Part shown: positions 8,614-17,448 of the stretch, piece by piece
Layout of the letters: each line of letters begins with the position of its first letter
How positions within the stretch are numbered: the stretch's first letter is position 1
Assembly: GCF_004769405.1 (NCBI RefSeq)
Contig: NZ_RQES01000018.1
Coordinates: forward strand, 310,001 to 374,000
Reading direction: 5' to 3'
Length of the DNA stretch: 64,000 bases
From: Leptospira selangorensis
GTDB taxonomy: Bacteria > Spirochaetota > Leptospiria > Leptospirales > Leptospiraceae
The notes under the pieces: generated by a model
Seen by the model: the letters and a program-made list of their open reading frames with translations, nothing else
What the model was told of the DNA's origin: nothing
Databases searched by the model: none
Made by a program: the position numbers and the translations under genes

Positions 8614-9858
8614 TTAGAGAAAAGGATTTTTTATCTCCGAATAAATCCTCTCGGCGGCGCCTCTACCTGTTTCCACGAATTGTCGATTTGAGAATCGAAT
8701 CGCCTCTTTTCTTTCTGAGCTTAATTGCAGTATTTCTAAAACTTCTTCTTTTGTGCGGATGATAAATAGCCCGCCTCTATGATTGAGTTCGATTGCTTCA
8801 GGAGCATGCGTGATCCTTGGGCCGCTTAAAAGTGGAAGCCCGAAGTATGCCGGCTCCAATACATTATGCACCCTATTATGTAATGCACCACCTATGTAAG
8901 CAAAGTCCGCGGCTCTATATGCATGTGCCAAGATCCCAAGCACATCGAATAAGATCACTCTGGAAGAAAGTGAATCAAACTCAGTTTTAGAATATAAAGT
9001 ATAGTCGGAAGTGAATGATTTGATCTCAGATTCCAACTGAACGATCCTAGCAGGATCCGTTTTATGCGGAAAGATCCAGAATGAAGTATTTTTGAGAGAA
9101 GGTTCTTTCAGTAGTGGAAGTAGTAATTTTTCGCAAGGCTCGTAAGTAGAAGCGAGTAAAAATACCTGAGAGAATGGATAATTTTTGGGCCTTTTAAATT
9201 CTCTTTGGCTTGTTTCTATTTTTTGGATCACAGAATCGAATCTGGAATCTCCAAGTGTTTTGATATATTTTTTCTCTCCGAGTAATTCTTTGAACTTTTC
9301 TTCTCCGGAAGAATGAGAAGTTAGAATTTTATCGAATAAGGAAAATGCCGCCTTGTAAAACTTCTTCTTCAAAAATCCTTTTGGGACAGTGATCACTGCA
9401 GAAGCAAGGACGGTTTGGATCCTTCTTCTTTTAGCAGCCTGGAGTAAATTGGGCCAACGATCCCAGGCCATACATACTAAAACTTGGGGAGAAAATTTAT
9501 CTAAGATAAAATTATAACTCCAAGGAAAATCCAAGGGAAGACGAAATTTCAGATCTGCAGGGAATGCTTCCAAACTAGAATCCCTGGCTGAATCGGAGAA
9601 TACACTTTGTAGAATAAAAGTTTCCGGCTCCTTCTTCTTATATACTAGAGCGAGTGCCTTACATTGGTCTAGTTCTCCAACGGAAGCCGCGTGTAACCAG
9701 ACTACTTTTTGCGCCTTGGGTGCAAAAGGGTAGGAGAGTATTCTTCTTTTATCTTCTTTTCTTGTTTTGAGAAAATTTTTTGCGGAAGGGATAAGCAGAG
9801 AGAAAACGAAAATCCAGGGCCAAAGAAGGATCGTCAAAATCCGATACGTTATTAGCAT
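8614..9858 (-). CDS. waaA: 3-deoxy-D-manno-octulosonic acid (Kdo) transferase
   Basis: WaaA adds Kdo from CMP-Kdo to lipid IVA at the inner face of the cytoplasmic membrane, an early step of lipopolysaccharide core synthesis. Family features in this 414-aa GT30 glycosyltransferase: an N-terminal membrane anchor (ILTILLWPWIFVFSLLI), WLHAASVGELDQ containing the catalytic Glu, a GDSRFDSV segment, and the donor-binding GGALHNRVHNVLEPAYFGLP. The equivalent of the usual ETDLWPN reads AWDRWPN. It starts only six bases from the divergent HAD gene. Confidence 0.92.
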   Translation of the reverse strand: MLITYRILTILLWPWIFVFSLLIPSAKNFLKTRKEDKRRILSYPFAPKAQKVVWLHAASVGELDQCKALALVYKKKEPETFILQSVFSDSARDSSLEAFPADLKFRLPLDFPWSYNFILDKFSPQVLVCMAWDRWPNLLQAAKRRRIQTVLASAVITVPKGFLKKKFYKAAFSLFDKILTSHSSGEEKFKELLGEKKYIKTLGDSRFDSVIQKIETSQREFKRPKNYPFSQVFLLASTYEPCEKLLLPLLKEPSLKNTSFWIFPHKTDPARIVQLESEIKSFTSDYTLYSKTEFDSLSSRVILFDVLGILAHAYRAADFAYIGGALHNRVHNVLEPAYFGLPLLSGPRITHAPEAIELNHRGGLFIIRTKEEVLEILQLSSERKEAIRFSNRQFVETGRGAAERIYSEIKNPFL

Positions 9859-9864
9859 AGTGGT

Positions 9865-10482
9865 ATGAGATCTCCTCTTTTTGTATTCGACCTAATGGAT
9901 ACCCTGATCCAGGACCCATTCCATCTGGCATTAAAAGAACTTTTGCCCAGAGAACATTGGGAAGATTTTAAGAACGGTCGGGAAAAGCAAGCCTTCTTAG
10001 ATTTCGAAATGGGAAGAATCGAAGAAGAGGATTTTTTCCAGAGATTTTATTTGGATTCTCATAAGGATAAGGGACTTCCTCATCCCAAGGATCTGAAGGA
10101 AAAGATGTTTTCCAAGATCAATCCGATTTCCGAAACTTTGGAGATCGTAAAAAGCCTGAAGTCCAAAGGTTTTTCTGTGATCCTTGCCAGTAATTATTCG
10201 ATTTGGTACAAAGAGATCCTGAAATTTCCGGAGATAGGAGAACTTCTTCATTCTCTGGATGCTTTGTATTTTTCCTGCGAGATGGGTGTTAGAAAACCTG
10301 CCCAAGAATATTACCAATGGATAGAGACTGATTTTCCCGGAAAAGATTATGTGTTCGTGGATGATAATCCGACGAATGTGGAAGTAGCGGGTTATATGAA
10401 TTGGAACACTTTTAAGTTTAATCCCAAAAAACCGGGAGAGCTGAAGGAATTCTTTACAGAGCAGTACCCCAATTGTCTTTGA
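9865..10482 (+). CDS. HAD-superfamily hydrolase
   Basis: A 205-aa haloacid-dehalogenase-type phosphatase. Motif I is FDLMDTL; instead of the usual DxDGT the second Asp position carries Met, followed by Asp, a pattern known in a HAD subfamily that also has DPF soon after, as here (IQDPF). Motif II is ASNYS, the Lys of motif III is in GVRKP, and motif IV is FVDDNP. A helical cap lies between motifs I and II. Substrate unknown. Its 3' end overlaps the convergent FlaA-like gene by 29 bases, and its start is six bases from waaA on the other strand. Confidence 0.85.
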   Translation: MRSPLFVFDLMDTLIQDPFHLALKELLPREHWEDFKNGREKQAFLDFEMGRIEEEDFFQRFYLDSHKDKGLPHPKDLKEKMFSKINPISETLEIVKSLKSKGFSVILASNYSIWYKEILKFPEIGELLHSLDALYFSCEMGVRKPAQEYYQWIETDFPGKDYVFVDDNPTNVEVAGYMNWNTFKFNPKKPGELKEFFTEQYPNCL

Positions 10483-11194
10483 CCTCTGCTCCAGGATAAG
10501 ATTCTTCTCTGCTATCGATGAGTATTCCTAAACGATCCATATAAAAATAGAATTCACCTTTGGGTTGGAAAGGGTTCGGTTTGATCCGAATAGAAACCAG
10601 TTCCAAAGGAAAACGAAGAGATTGATTCAGTCTGATATTTTTTGCAGGCACCGCAATTTGAGTCTCTATTCTTTTCCAACCGTCGAACTTCAGATCTCCC
10701 AATTCTAAAACGATCTCTTTGGATTTTTTCTGATGAAATACCAACTCCAGAACAACATTATGATTATTGGAATAAGCCCAGAAAAACACACGCATTGGAA
10801 TTCCAATGGGAAGACGGATCGGTTCCTTGGGTCGTATCTCTAGATGTTCATGTTTTGGATTTTCGAAGAATGTTTGGACCATCATGGATCTGTATTCTTC
10901 TTTAGGAGAAGCTTTATATAATTCTCTTTCTTTGGCGAATGCTTGGGAGTCCGGAACTTGGGAAACATAGTCTATCCTGTTTAAGAAAGAAACTCCTCTA
11001 TAAACTTCCCAAGGCCTTTCGCCTTCGAAGGAATCCACTAGAAAAAGATTGTAATGCTTCCAATCGACTAGTACTTTTTCTAATTGAAGTACTCTGTTTG
11101 CCTCGTCCTGGTCTCTTTTGACAGGAGGTGCCCAGGTAGGTTTAGGAAGGATCCATAAACTTAGGCAAAAACAGAATAGAAAGGTCCGGATCAC
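10454..11194 (-). CDS. FlaA-family flagellar filament outer-layer-like protein
   Basis: Spirochaete FlaA proteins coat the periplasmic flagellar filament. This 246-aa protein has an N-terminal signal peptide (FLFCFCLSLWILPKPTWA) and, in the second half, the FlaA pattern: an amphipathic segment with RVFFWAYSNNHNVVLELV, a GDLKFDGWKRIE block matching the family's L-x-F-x-GW-x-x, and a final FYFYMDRLGIL strand. It stands alone rather than with flaA1/flaA2, so it may be a minor sheath component or an adhesin-like relative. It overlaps the HAD gene tail-to-tail. Family assignment fairly sure; role inferred. Confidence 0.75.
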   Translation of the reverse strand: MIRTFLFCFCLSLWILPKPTWAPPVKRDQDEANRVLQLEKVLVDWKHYNLFLVDSFEGERPWEVYRGVSFLNRIDYVSQVPDSQAFAKERELYKASPKEEYRSMMVQTFFENPKHEHLEIRPKEPIRLPIGIPMRVFFWAYSNNHNVVLELVFHQKKSKEIVLELGDLKFDGWKRIETQIAVPAKNIRLNQSLRFPLELVSIRIKPNPFQPKGEFYFYMDRLGILIDSREESYPGAEVKDNWGTAL

Positions 11195-11293
11195 TCTAGA
11201 TCTTTCGGTAGATTTTGTGGATCTCCTAATAAGAAGCCGGGTTTTTTGCCCAATTCTAGGGTTTTCCCAGCCGATAATTCTAAAAGGTATTTT

Positions 11294-11977
11294 ATGAACC
11301 GGGATATTCTCAAAATCCTACTGAGCGGACTTCTCATCCTGCTACTTGGATCTCTTGCATTTTATTTATATGTGGAAAGGGATCGTATCGCCGCTTGGTA
11401 TAAGGACAAAAATGTCCAAGTGGAGGAGAAGTCCCAACCGGAACGTACCATCCTTACTCCGGAAGAAGTGCCTGACGGAAAAGATCTATCTTCCCCCAGC
11501 CAAAACTTTGACTCGGATTTTTCCAAACCTAAGGATACCGTTACCGAACCTTCTTCCCAACCCTTACCTAAAGACTATGAGGTTCCAGGTTTAGGAAAGG
11601 AGAAGAAGGATAGTCTTTCCACAAAAACTTCCGAGAAGCCTGAGACAAAGGTTACTGAAACTTCCGATCTTCCTAAAAGAGAAGAAATGGATCGTCCTAG
11701 AACAAAACAAAGGGACGAAAGTTTAGTAGAATACGACGACGGTCCTAAACTCAAAAAAGAAAAACGTCATTCTAAAAAGTATAAGAAAAGAAGAGTGGCA
11801 CATTCTTCCGTAAATGCTAAGATTAATTCTTTGGAAAAAAGAGTAGGGCGTTTAGAAAAAAAATTAGGAATGAAAAACGGATCTCCTAAGAAGAAGAGCA
11901 AGGTCTCCTTACGTAAACGTGTGGAAATCCTAGAACAAGAAGTCTCCGGTCTGAAAAAAAAGTCCAAGGCCGATTAG
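11294..11977 (+). CDS. Membrane-anchored Lys-rich coiled-coil protein of unknown function
   Basis: The ATG at 11294 has AAGG upstream and begins MNRDILKILLSG, leading directly into one membrane segment (LLSGLLILLLGSLAFYLYV); an in-frame start at 11246 would add 16 residues without a clear ribosome site. The middle is Pro/Ser/Lys-rich and probably disordered. The C-terminal third is very basic, with two short coiled-coil repeats (INSLEKRVGRLEKKLG and RKRVEILEQEVSGLKKK). It ends two bases before yggS and may be co-transcribed with it. No family recognised. Confidence 0.7.
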   Translation: MNRDILKILLSGLLILLLGSLAFYLYVERDRIAAWYKDKNVQVEEKSQPERTILTPEEVPDGKDLSSPSQNFDSDFSKPKDTVTEPSSQPLPKDYEVPGLGKEKKDSLSTKTSEKPETKVTETSDLPKREEMDRPRTKQRDESLVEYDDGPKLKKEKRHSKKYKKRRVAHSSVNAKINSLEKRVGRLEKKLGMKNGSPKKKSKVSLRKRVEILEQEVSGLKKKSKAD

Positions 11978-11979
11978 GC

Positions 11980-12645
11980 GTGGGTGTCTCTGAAAATTAT
12001 AGATCTATAGTAAAAGAACTGGAGTCCCTGAAATCTGTAGGAACTCCCACACTCATTGCGGTTTCTAAATTCCAACCTAAAGAAAAAGTACAAGAAGCGA
12101 TCTCCGGAGGAGTGATCCATTTCGGAGAAAATAGAGTCCAAGAAGGGATAGAAAAATTTTCCGGCTTGGGAAAACCGGAAAAAGATTTTATACTACATCA
12201 TATAGGTCCCGTTCAATCTTCTCATATCCGAAAGTACGCAGGACTTTATTCATTCGTGCATGGAGTAGGTTCCGAAAAGATCCTGGAAGAATTGAAAAGA
12301 AGAATGGATGGGGACCGCTGGAAGATACGTTACTTTCTACAAGTCAATCTAACGGAAGAAGATTCGAAATCCGGATTTTCGAAAGAGGAAGTTTTGGAAC
12401 TTCTCCGCAAAAAAGAAACTCTTAGTTCAGAGTTCTGTGTGTTAGAAGGATTTATGACCATGGGCCCAAGTTCTGGTGATCCGGAAGAAACACGAAAAGT
12501 GTTTCAAGAGATCGCGAACTTACGAAAAGAATTTTTGCCCCAAGGAAAACTATCCATGGGAATGTCAGGCGATTACAGGATTGCATTGGAAGAAGGTAGC
12601 GATTATCTTAGGATCGGGACCGCAATATTCGGAGAAAGAACATGA
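11980..12645 (+). CDS. yggS: YggS/PLPBP pyridoxal-phosphate homeostasis protein
   Basis: A PLP-binding TIM-barrel protein that buffers free pyridoxal phosphate and affects amino-acid metabolism, with no known catalytic activity. The 221-aa sequence has AVSKFQPKE with the PLP-binding Lys30, the following HFGENRVQEG, LHHIGPVQSSH for the usual HxIGxxQxNK, MTMGPSSGDPEETR, SMGMSGDYRIALEEGS and RIGTAIFGER. It starts with GTG two bases after the upstream gene and overlaps proC by four bases (ATGA), the classic yggS-proC pairing. Confidence 0.95.
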   Translation: MGVSENYRSIVKELESLKSVGTPTLIAVSKFQPKEKVQEAISGGVIHFGENRVQEGIEKFSGLGKPEKDFILHHIGPVQSSHIRKYAGLYSFVHGVGSEKILEELKRRMDGDRWKIRYFLQVNLTEEDSKSGFSKEEVLELLRKKETLSSEFCVLEGFMTMGPSSGDPEETRKVFQEIANLRKEFLPQGKLSMGMSGDYRIALEEGSDYLRIGTAIFGERT

Positions 12646-13421
12646 AATATAATAAGATCGGTATCATAGGCTGCGGGAATATGGGAGGAGCGATTTTACG
12701 TTCTCTCCAATCTAGAAAAATAGATGTGATCGGTTTTGATCCTTATCTAGATCCTAAAAAAGCGGAAGGAATGGTTTTAGAATCGGATTGGTCCAATTTC
12801 CAAAAGAAAACCGACCTAATTATCTTAGCAGTTAAACCTGCGGAGGTTTCTAAAACTCTTAGATCCTTAGAGGCCCCTAAAGCAATTCTATCTGTAGCGG
12901 CAGGTATCGATACTAAGATACTTTCTTCTTCCGCTCCTGCCGGATCCAAGGTGGTCCGTATCATGCCGAATCTTCCCATTCTTGTAGGAAAAGGCGCTTT
13001 GGGCTATTACGGAGATAAGGAATTATATGAAACCCTGAAAGAGATATTCTCACCTATCTCTTATTGTTTGGAACTTTCTAAAGAAGAACTAGTGGATGCA
13101 GTGACTGGACTCTCCGGTTCCGGTCCTGCCTATGTACTTAGGTTTATACAAAGTTTGGCAGAAGGTGGAGTTGCCTCCGGTTTGACATATTCTCAAGCAT
13201 TGGAGCTCTCCATACAAACCGTGATAGGTGGCGCCGAATTACTTGCAAAAGAATTGGAAAAGAATCCTGATACTCATCCGGAAGTTTTGAAAAACAAAGT
13301 AACTTCTCCAGGCGGAACAACTATCGCAGGTTTAGAAGAGTTGGAGAAGAATAAGTTCCCGTTTGCTATTATCTCCGCAGTGAAAAGAGCGACAGAACGT
13401 TCTAAAGAGTTAGGAAACTAA
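12642..13421 (+). CDS. proC: Pyrroline-5-carboxylate reductase
   Basis: Last step of proline synthesis: NAD(P)H-dependent reduction of pyrroline-5-carboxylate. The 259-aa protein has the N-terminal dinucleotide-binding IGIIGCGNMGGAIL, AVKPAEV, RIMPNLPILVGKGALGYY, and the C-terminal signature TGLSGSGPAYV, EGGVASGL and VTSPGGTTIAGLEELE. It is coupled to yggS by an ATGA overlap. Length and motifs are standard. Confidence 0.96.
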   Translation: MKYNKIGIIGCGNMGGAILRSLQSRKIDVIGFDPYLDPKKAEGMVLESDWSNFQKKTDLIILAVKPAEVSKTLRSLEAPKAILSVAAGIDTKILSSSAPAGSKVVRIMPNLPILVGKGALGYYGDKELYETLKEIFSPISYCLELSKEELVDAVTGLSGSGPAYVLRFIQSLAEGGVASGLTYSQALELSIQTVIGGAELLAKELEKNPDTHPEVLKNKVTSPGGTTIAGLEELEKNKFPFAIISAVKRATERSKELGN

Positions 13422-13539
13422 ATAGAAAGGATTAGCAGATAAGAGATTTGTTTCTTTTTTATAAGGAAAGAGTAGAAAAGGTAGAAATTAAACGTCTCTT
13501 TGTCTACTTTTGAGGATAATGATTTGATGTAAAACGCTC

Positions 13540-13612
<73 letters not shown>

Positions 13613-13811
13613 GCGTCTAAAACCATGATTCCTGAGCCCAGGCTGAAAGTCAAATGAAAAAGTAAAAAGAGTTTGATTTCCCCGAGGAAAGCTTTTTGAT
13701 GCTACTACCTCTCGCGGATCGACTTCACGGAAAATGTTTAGAGTCCGTAGGCGAAGAAACGGATTAGCGAAATAAATTATCTTTTCAATTTTGTATTGGG
13801 AGATTCCACAG

Positions 13812-14876
13812 TTGATCGGAAAAGACAATGATCCATTGATGATCGAATATTATGAGAAGAAGATCTATGATCAGAAACAACTTCTCGAGATCAGTAAGGC
13901 TCTTAATTCCACACTGGATTATAAGTATCTAATTGATGCTATTTTAAATATTTGTTTAGCTCAACTTCAAACTTTGAGCGCGGCTATCTTTTTAGCACCG
14001 GAAGCTGACTCTAATTATTTTGAATTGGAGCCAAGCTTTAAAGGATTCGATCTCGCAGAAGATGATGCAGGATTCAAGATCAAAACAGATGCACCTTTAG
14101 TTACTTTTTTAGAGACCAAACTTAAGGCAATGACTCCTGATCAAGTCGAAGAGTCCATGGGCTTAAGTCCTGAGCTGGAATTTTTAAGAAGAATCGGCGG
14201 AGACCTAATCATTCCTTTGAACGCAAAAGGAAAAGTGAACGGACTTCTTCTCTTGGGTGAAAAAATCACCATGGGAGAATGGATGGAAGAGGACAGAGAC
14301 TTCCTCACAACACTTTCCACTCTTGCAGGAATTGCAGTAGAGAACTCCCGTCTATACGAACTTGCTACCGTAGATATGATGACCGGTTTGAAAGTACATC
14401 ATTACTTCCAGACTAAACTGAAAGAAGAGATGGAACGTTGCCGTAAAAAGAGAACGAATCTTGCTCTTCTATTTACCGATGTGGACAATTTCAAAAAGTT
14501 CAATGATACTCATGGACACCAAGCAGGGGACCAGGTATTGATTGAAGTTGCTGCAAGACTGATCCAATGCGCGGGCAAACATGATATTGCCGCCAGATAT
14601 GGTGGAGAAGAATTCTGTTTAGTCATGCCTGGAGCGGACTTAAAGCGTGGTTTTGAAATGGGAGAACGTTTGAGAAAAGCGGTAGAAGCTGCTTCTATCC
14701 CGAATCCGAACGGAGGCCCCGATTTCCAAGTCACTCTTTCTATAGGAGTTTCCGAGTTTTGGACAAGCGACCGGAACAATAAGGACTTGATAGAAAGGGC
14801 GGATAAGGCGCTTTACGAGGCAAAACACTCCGGTAAAAACAGGACCATTTCCTTTCAAATCCCGGTCCAGAACTAG
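13812..14876 (+). CDS. GAF-GGDEF diguanylate cyclase
   Basis: Makes the second messenger c-di-GMP from two GTP. After an N-terminal helix, residues about 25-185 form a GAF-type sensor domain, followed by a GGDEF domain (about 190-350) with DMMTGLKVHHYF, FTDVDNFKKFND (metal-binding Asp), GHQAGDQVL and the intact active-site RYGGEEF. The allosteric I-site, normally RxxD just upstream, reads GKHD, so product inhibition is probably lost. No membrane segment: a cytoplasmic sensor. I chose the TTG at 13812, which has GGGAG nine bases upstream; a TTG at 13791 and an ATG at 13839 are alternatives. Confidence 0.9.
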   Translation: MIGKDNDPLMIEYYEKKIYDQKQLLEISKALNSTLDYKYLIDAILNICLAQLQTLSAAIFLAPEADSNYFELEPSFKGFDLAEDDAGFKIKTDAPLVTFLETKLKAMTPDQVEESMGLSPELEFLRRIGGDLIIPLNAKGKVNGLLLLGEKITMGEWMEEDRDFLTTLSTLAGIAVENSRLYELATVDMMTGLKVHHYFQTKLKEEMERCRKKRTNLALLFTDVDNFKKFNDTHGHQAGDQVLIEVAARLIQCAGKHDIAARYGGEEFCLVMPGADLKRGFEMGERLRKAVEAASIPNPNGGPDFQVTLSIGVSEFWTSDRNNKDLIERADKALYEAKHSGKNRTISFQIPVQN

Positions 14877-14892
14877 TTTTTTCCATTTTTTC

Positions 14893-14937
14893 GAGGTATT
14901 TCGGGCTTATCGAATTCTAAAATTCGACCGAAACCTC
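14893..14937 (+). promoter_or_regulatory. Long hairpin abutting the start codon of the 76-aa gene
   Basis: Seventeen potential base pairs in three blocks: GAGG/CCTC, TTTCGG/CCGAAA and TCGAATT/AATTCGA, with a 4-base apical loop and small 5'-side bulges. It ends four bases before the ATG at 14942, covering the region where a ribosome-binding site would be. There is no T run after it, so it is not an obvious terminator of the GGDEF gene. Confidence 0.45.
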
Positions 14938-14941
14938 TATC

Positions 14942-15172
14942 ATGGAAAAACAACTTGAGCTGGACCATTATTATATCAGCCAGATCGAAGAGGCGGAGCT
15001 CGGAAAACGTATCCGAAACCGTGCCTTAGGAAGAGAAGAGTTCGATTTTTCTCCTTATTCCTGCTTTATAGAATATAAAGCAAAGGATACTCAGACAGGA
15101 ATTGAATACAGAGACTGTGTAATTGATTACACTCGCTGTCCAAATTCTCGCTGTATCAAAAAACTACTGTAA
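14942..15172 (+). CDS. Small conserved-looking protein of unknown function
   Basis: A 76-aa soluble acidic protein with four Cys (CFIEYK, DCVIDY and RCPNSRC near the C-terminus); the closely spaced C-terminal CPNSRC could bind metal. No signal peptide or membrane segment. The ATG has no Shine-Dalgarno-like sequence, and a strong hairpin lies directly upstream. A good terminator follows, so it is its own transcription unit or the end of the GGDEF transcript. No family recognised. Confidence 0.6.
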   Translation: MEKQLELDHYYISQIEEAELGKRIRNRALGREEFDFSPYSCFIEYKAKDTQTGIEYRDCVIDYTRCPNSRCIKKLL

Positions 15173-15176
15173 TTCG

Positions 15177-15205
15177 AAAGCGAACTTGGACGGAGTTCGC
15201 TTTTC
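15177..15205 (+). terminator. Rho-independent terminator
   Basis: A 10-bp perfect inverted repeat (AAAGCGAACT and AGTTCGCTTT) with a 7-base loop, ending in TTTT, begins five bases after the stop of the 76-aa gene. Confidence 0.8.
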
Positions 15206-15281
15206 CAAATTTCTTCCTAATAAAAAAGAATCGATTTTTTCCTTAAATTTGAAATCCTAATCGGGTTTTCGAACACTGGCG

Positions 15282-16301
15282 ATGCTTTTTCTTCCGAATT
15301 GTACATTCAAAAAAAGAACTATTCTTTCCAGGATTGTCCTTGGGGCCTTCTTCTTTTATGTAGCAGGATGTACTACTTTCGATTTTCGGAATTTATTCTC
15401 CGGTTATATCCGCTACGAAAAAGAGGCAGGGGGAATTTGGATCAGACTTCCGCTCAAAGAAGTGGATCATCTTCCCGTAATTTATCTCTCCTTGGACAAA
15501 GACAGAGAACCTCTTAGATTTTTGATCGATACAGGTGCGTTCGTTTCCTTCCTTTCCGAAGACCATGTACCTGAAAATTCTCCTAAAAGAGTTTTGAGTG
15601 CAAGTTTTCCCGGCGGTTCTGTCCAGTCGGTCAGAAGAACGTTCAAAAACGATCTGTTCATTGGAGGGATCCGTCCTTTTGAATCCGTGGAATTTTATTC
15701 TCATGTATTCCCTAAAGAATTAAGAGTGGATGGGATTTTAGGAATGAATGCGTTCCTTGGTTCAGTTGTAGTTCTTGATTTACCTGATAGAATTTCTCTT
15801 TGGAGATCTTCTACTTCCAGTCCTGCTCCCGGTTTTTTGGAAGAAAATTTATTTCCACTATTTTTGAAGTCGGGCCAACCATCAGCGGTACTTCTTCGTC
15901 CGCCTGGAACCAGAAAAGAATCTTGGATCTTGGATACCGGGGCCGAATACAGCGTTTTAGACTGGGACACAATCAAATCGGATCATCTCACGGAATATGT
16001 AGAAGGTAAAGAAGCCACAGTATTCAATTTCGGTGGGGGCAGACTCCAGGCAAAGATCAGAACACTTCGGCCTTTTTGTCCTGTTTTTGTGAAAAACGAT
16101 TCTGAAGGGATAGGCTTCTGCACACCGGAATTGGAGGTCTTTCCTGGAGGAATTCCCCCTGATGCTTTACATTCCGACCATAGGCGAGGGATCGTCGGGA
16201 TCCTGGGCCGGAATTGGATGGAAAACTATCGAATTCTTTTGGACACAAAAAGGAGTCTTATTGGTATAGTAGGAAAGGAATCGGTCTCTGGAAATGAGTA
16301 A
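15282..16301 (+). CDS. Retropepsin-like aspartic protease lipoprotein with two DTG sites
   Basis: The N-terminus has a hydrophobic segment and a lipobox-like VAGC near residue 29, suggesting export and lipidation. Two aspartic-protease signatures occur in one chain: FLIDTGAFVSF with Asp83 and WILDTGAEYSV with Asp218, about 135 residues apart, each followed by a hydrophobic GILG-type strand (DGILGMNAFLG and GIVGILGRNW). Retroviral-type proteases have one such site per subunit and dimerise; here one chain could form a pseudo-dimer. The fold is seen by motif only; proteolytic activity is inferred. The stop overlaps mnmA by eight bases. Confidence 0.75.
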   Translation: MLFLPNCTFKKRTILSRIVLGAFFFYVAGCTTFDFRNLFSGYIRYEKEAGGIWIRLPLKEVDHLPVIYLSLDKDREPLRFLIDTGAFVSFLSEDHVPENSPKRVLSASFPGGSVQSVRRTFKNDLFIGGIRPFESVEFYSHVFPKELRVDGILGMNAFLGSVVVLDLPDRISLWRSSTSSPAPGFLEENLFPLFLKSGQPSAVLLRPPGTRKESWILDTGAEYSVLDWDTIKSDHLTEYVEGKEATVFNFGGGRLQAKIRTLRPFCPVFVKNDSEGIGFCTPELEVFPGGIPPDALHSDHRRGIVGILGRNWMENYRILLDTKRSLIGIVGKESVSGNE

Positions 16302-17448
16302 GGGTAAGATCATTGTAGCGATGAGTGGAGGGGTGGACAGTGCTGTCACTGCAGGCCTACTCATGGAAGAAGGTTACGAAGTGATCGGGGTCAACCTACG
16401 CACCTGGGAATATGAGGCACCTGCCTGCGATACCACTAAAAAATCCTGTTGTTCTCCCGAAGATATAAGGGACGCGAGAGATGTTGGTCTCTCTTTAAAT
16501 ATCCCTTTTTATGTGATCAAGATGGAGAAACTTTTCCAAGAGAAGGTCATAGACAGATTCGTAAATGATTACAAGGAAGGCAAAACCCCGAATCCTTGTG
16601 TGGAATGTAATACTTTCGTGAAGTTCGGTGCCTTATTCGAAAAGGCGCAAGCATTAGGAATTGATAAAATAGCTACCGGACATTATGCGAATATCGTAGA
16701 GATAGACGGAAGATATGCAGTGTCCAATGCTCAGGACATGAATAAGAACCAGGCATATTATCTGTATGGCCTGTCCCAAGAGAATCTTAAAAATACAGTT
16801 TTTCCTTTGGGTGGAATGACCAAACCTGAAGTGCGTGAGATCGCAAGGAGAATGGGACTTCCAGTCGCTGAAAAAGCGGAATCCCAAGAGATTTGTTTTA
16901 TTCCTGAAAACGATTATAGAAAGTTTTTAGCTAAGAAAAATATTAATTTCACTCCTGGCGTTTTCAAATTACAAGACGGACAAATAATTGGAGAACATTC
17001 CGGAAAGGAAAACTTCACTATAGGACAAAGAAAAGGCCTAGGCATTGCTTGGAAGGCACCTTTATATGTGATCTCTATCCAAGACGACGGAACGGTTGTT
17101 TTGGCAGAAGAGAGACAAACCTTTGTAAGATCTTTTATCGTTGAAGATTTGAACCTGCAAGCTTGGGCTCCTGTTTTAGAAACGGAAAGTTCGGAATGTA
17201 GGGTGCAAGTCAGATATCGTTCCCGTCCTATCAGAGCAAAAGTAGTACGTAACGAAAACTTTATAGAAGTATTTCCTTTAGAAGAAGTAAAAGGTGTGGC
17301 TCCAGGTCAATCCGCAGTTTTCTATCCGAATGATTCGGATTATTTGCTCGCAGGTGGGATCATCCGAAAAGGAAGTGTGACTACCTACGAAAAATCGGAT
17401 CTTACTATCTTAGAAAATTCGGAACTAGGAGTAAGCGTTCTTCCGTGA
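16294..17448 (+). CDS. mnmA: tRNA-specific 2-thiouridylase MnmA
   Basis: Thiolates U34 of tRNA-Lys, -Glu and -Gln at C2 using ATP and a persulfide sulfur. The 384-aa protein has the PP-loop AMSGGVDSAV, the NPCVECN block with Cys102, GHYANI, and SQEICFI with Cys201; Cys102 and Cys201 match the catalytic pair. The C-terminal beta-barrel follows with GQRKGLGIAW and VRYRSRPIRA. The start overlaps the upstream protease-like gene, and its stop overlaps the next gene by four bases, so the three are probably co-translated. Confidence 0.96.
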   Translation: MSKGKIIVAMSGGVDSAVTAGLLMEEGYEVIGVNLRTWEYEAPACDTTKKSCCSPEDIRDARDVGLSLNIPFYVIKMEKLFQEKVIDRFVNDYKEGKTPNPCVECNTFVKFGALFEKAQALGIDKIATGHYANIVEIDGRYAVSNAQDMNKNQAYYLYGLSQENLKNTVFPLGGMTKPEVREIARRMGLPVAEKAESQEICFIPENDYRKFLAKKNINFTPGVFKLQDGQIIGEHSGKENFTIGQRKGLGIAWKAPLYVISIQDDGTVVLAEERQTFVRSFIVEDLNLQAWAPVLETESSECRVQVRYRSRPIRAKVVRNENFIEVFPLEEVKGVAPGQSAVFYPNDSDYLLAGGIIRKGSVTTYEKSDLTILENSELGVSVLP

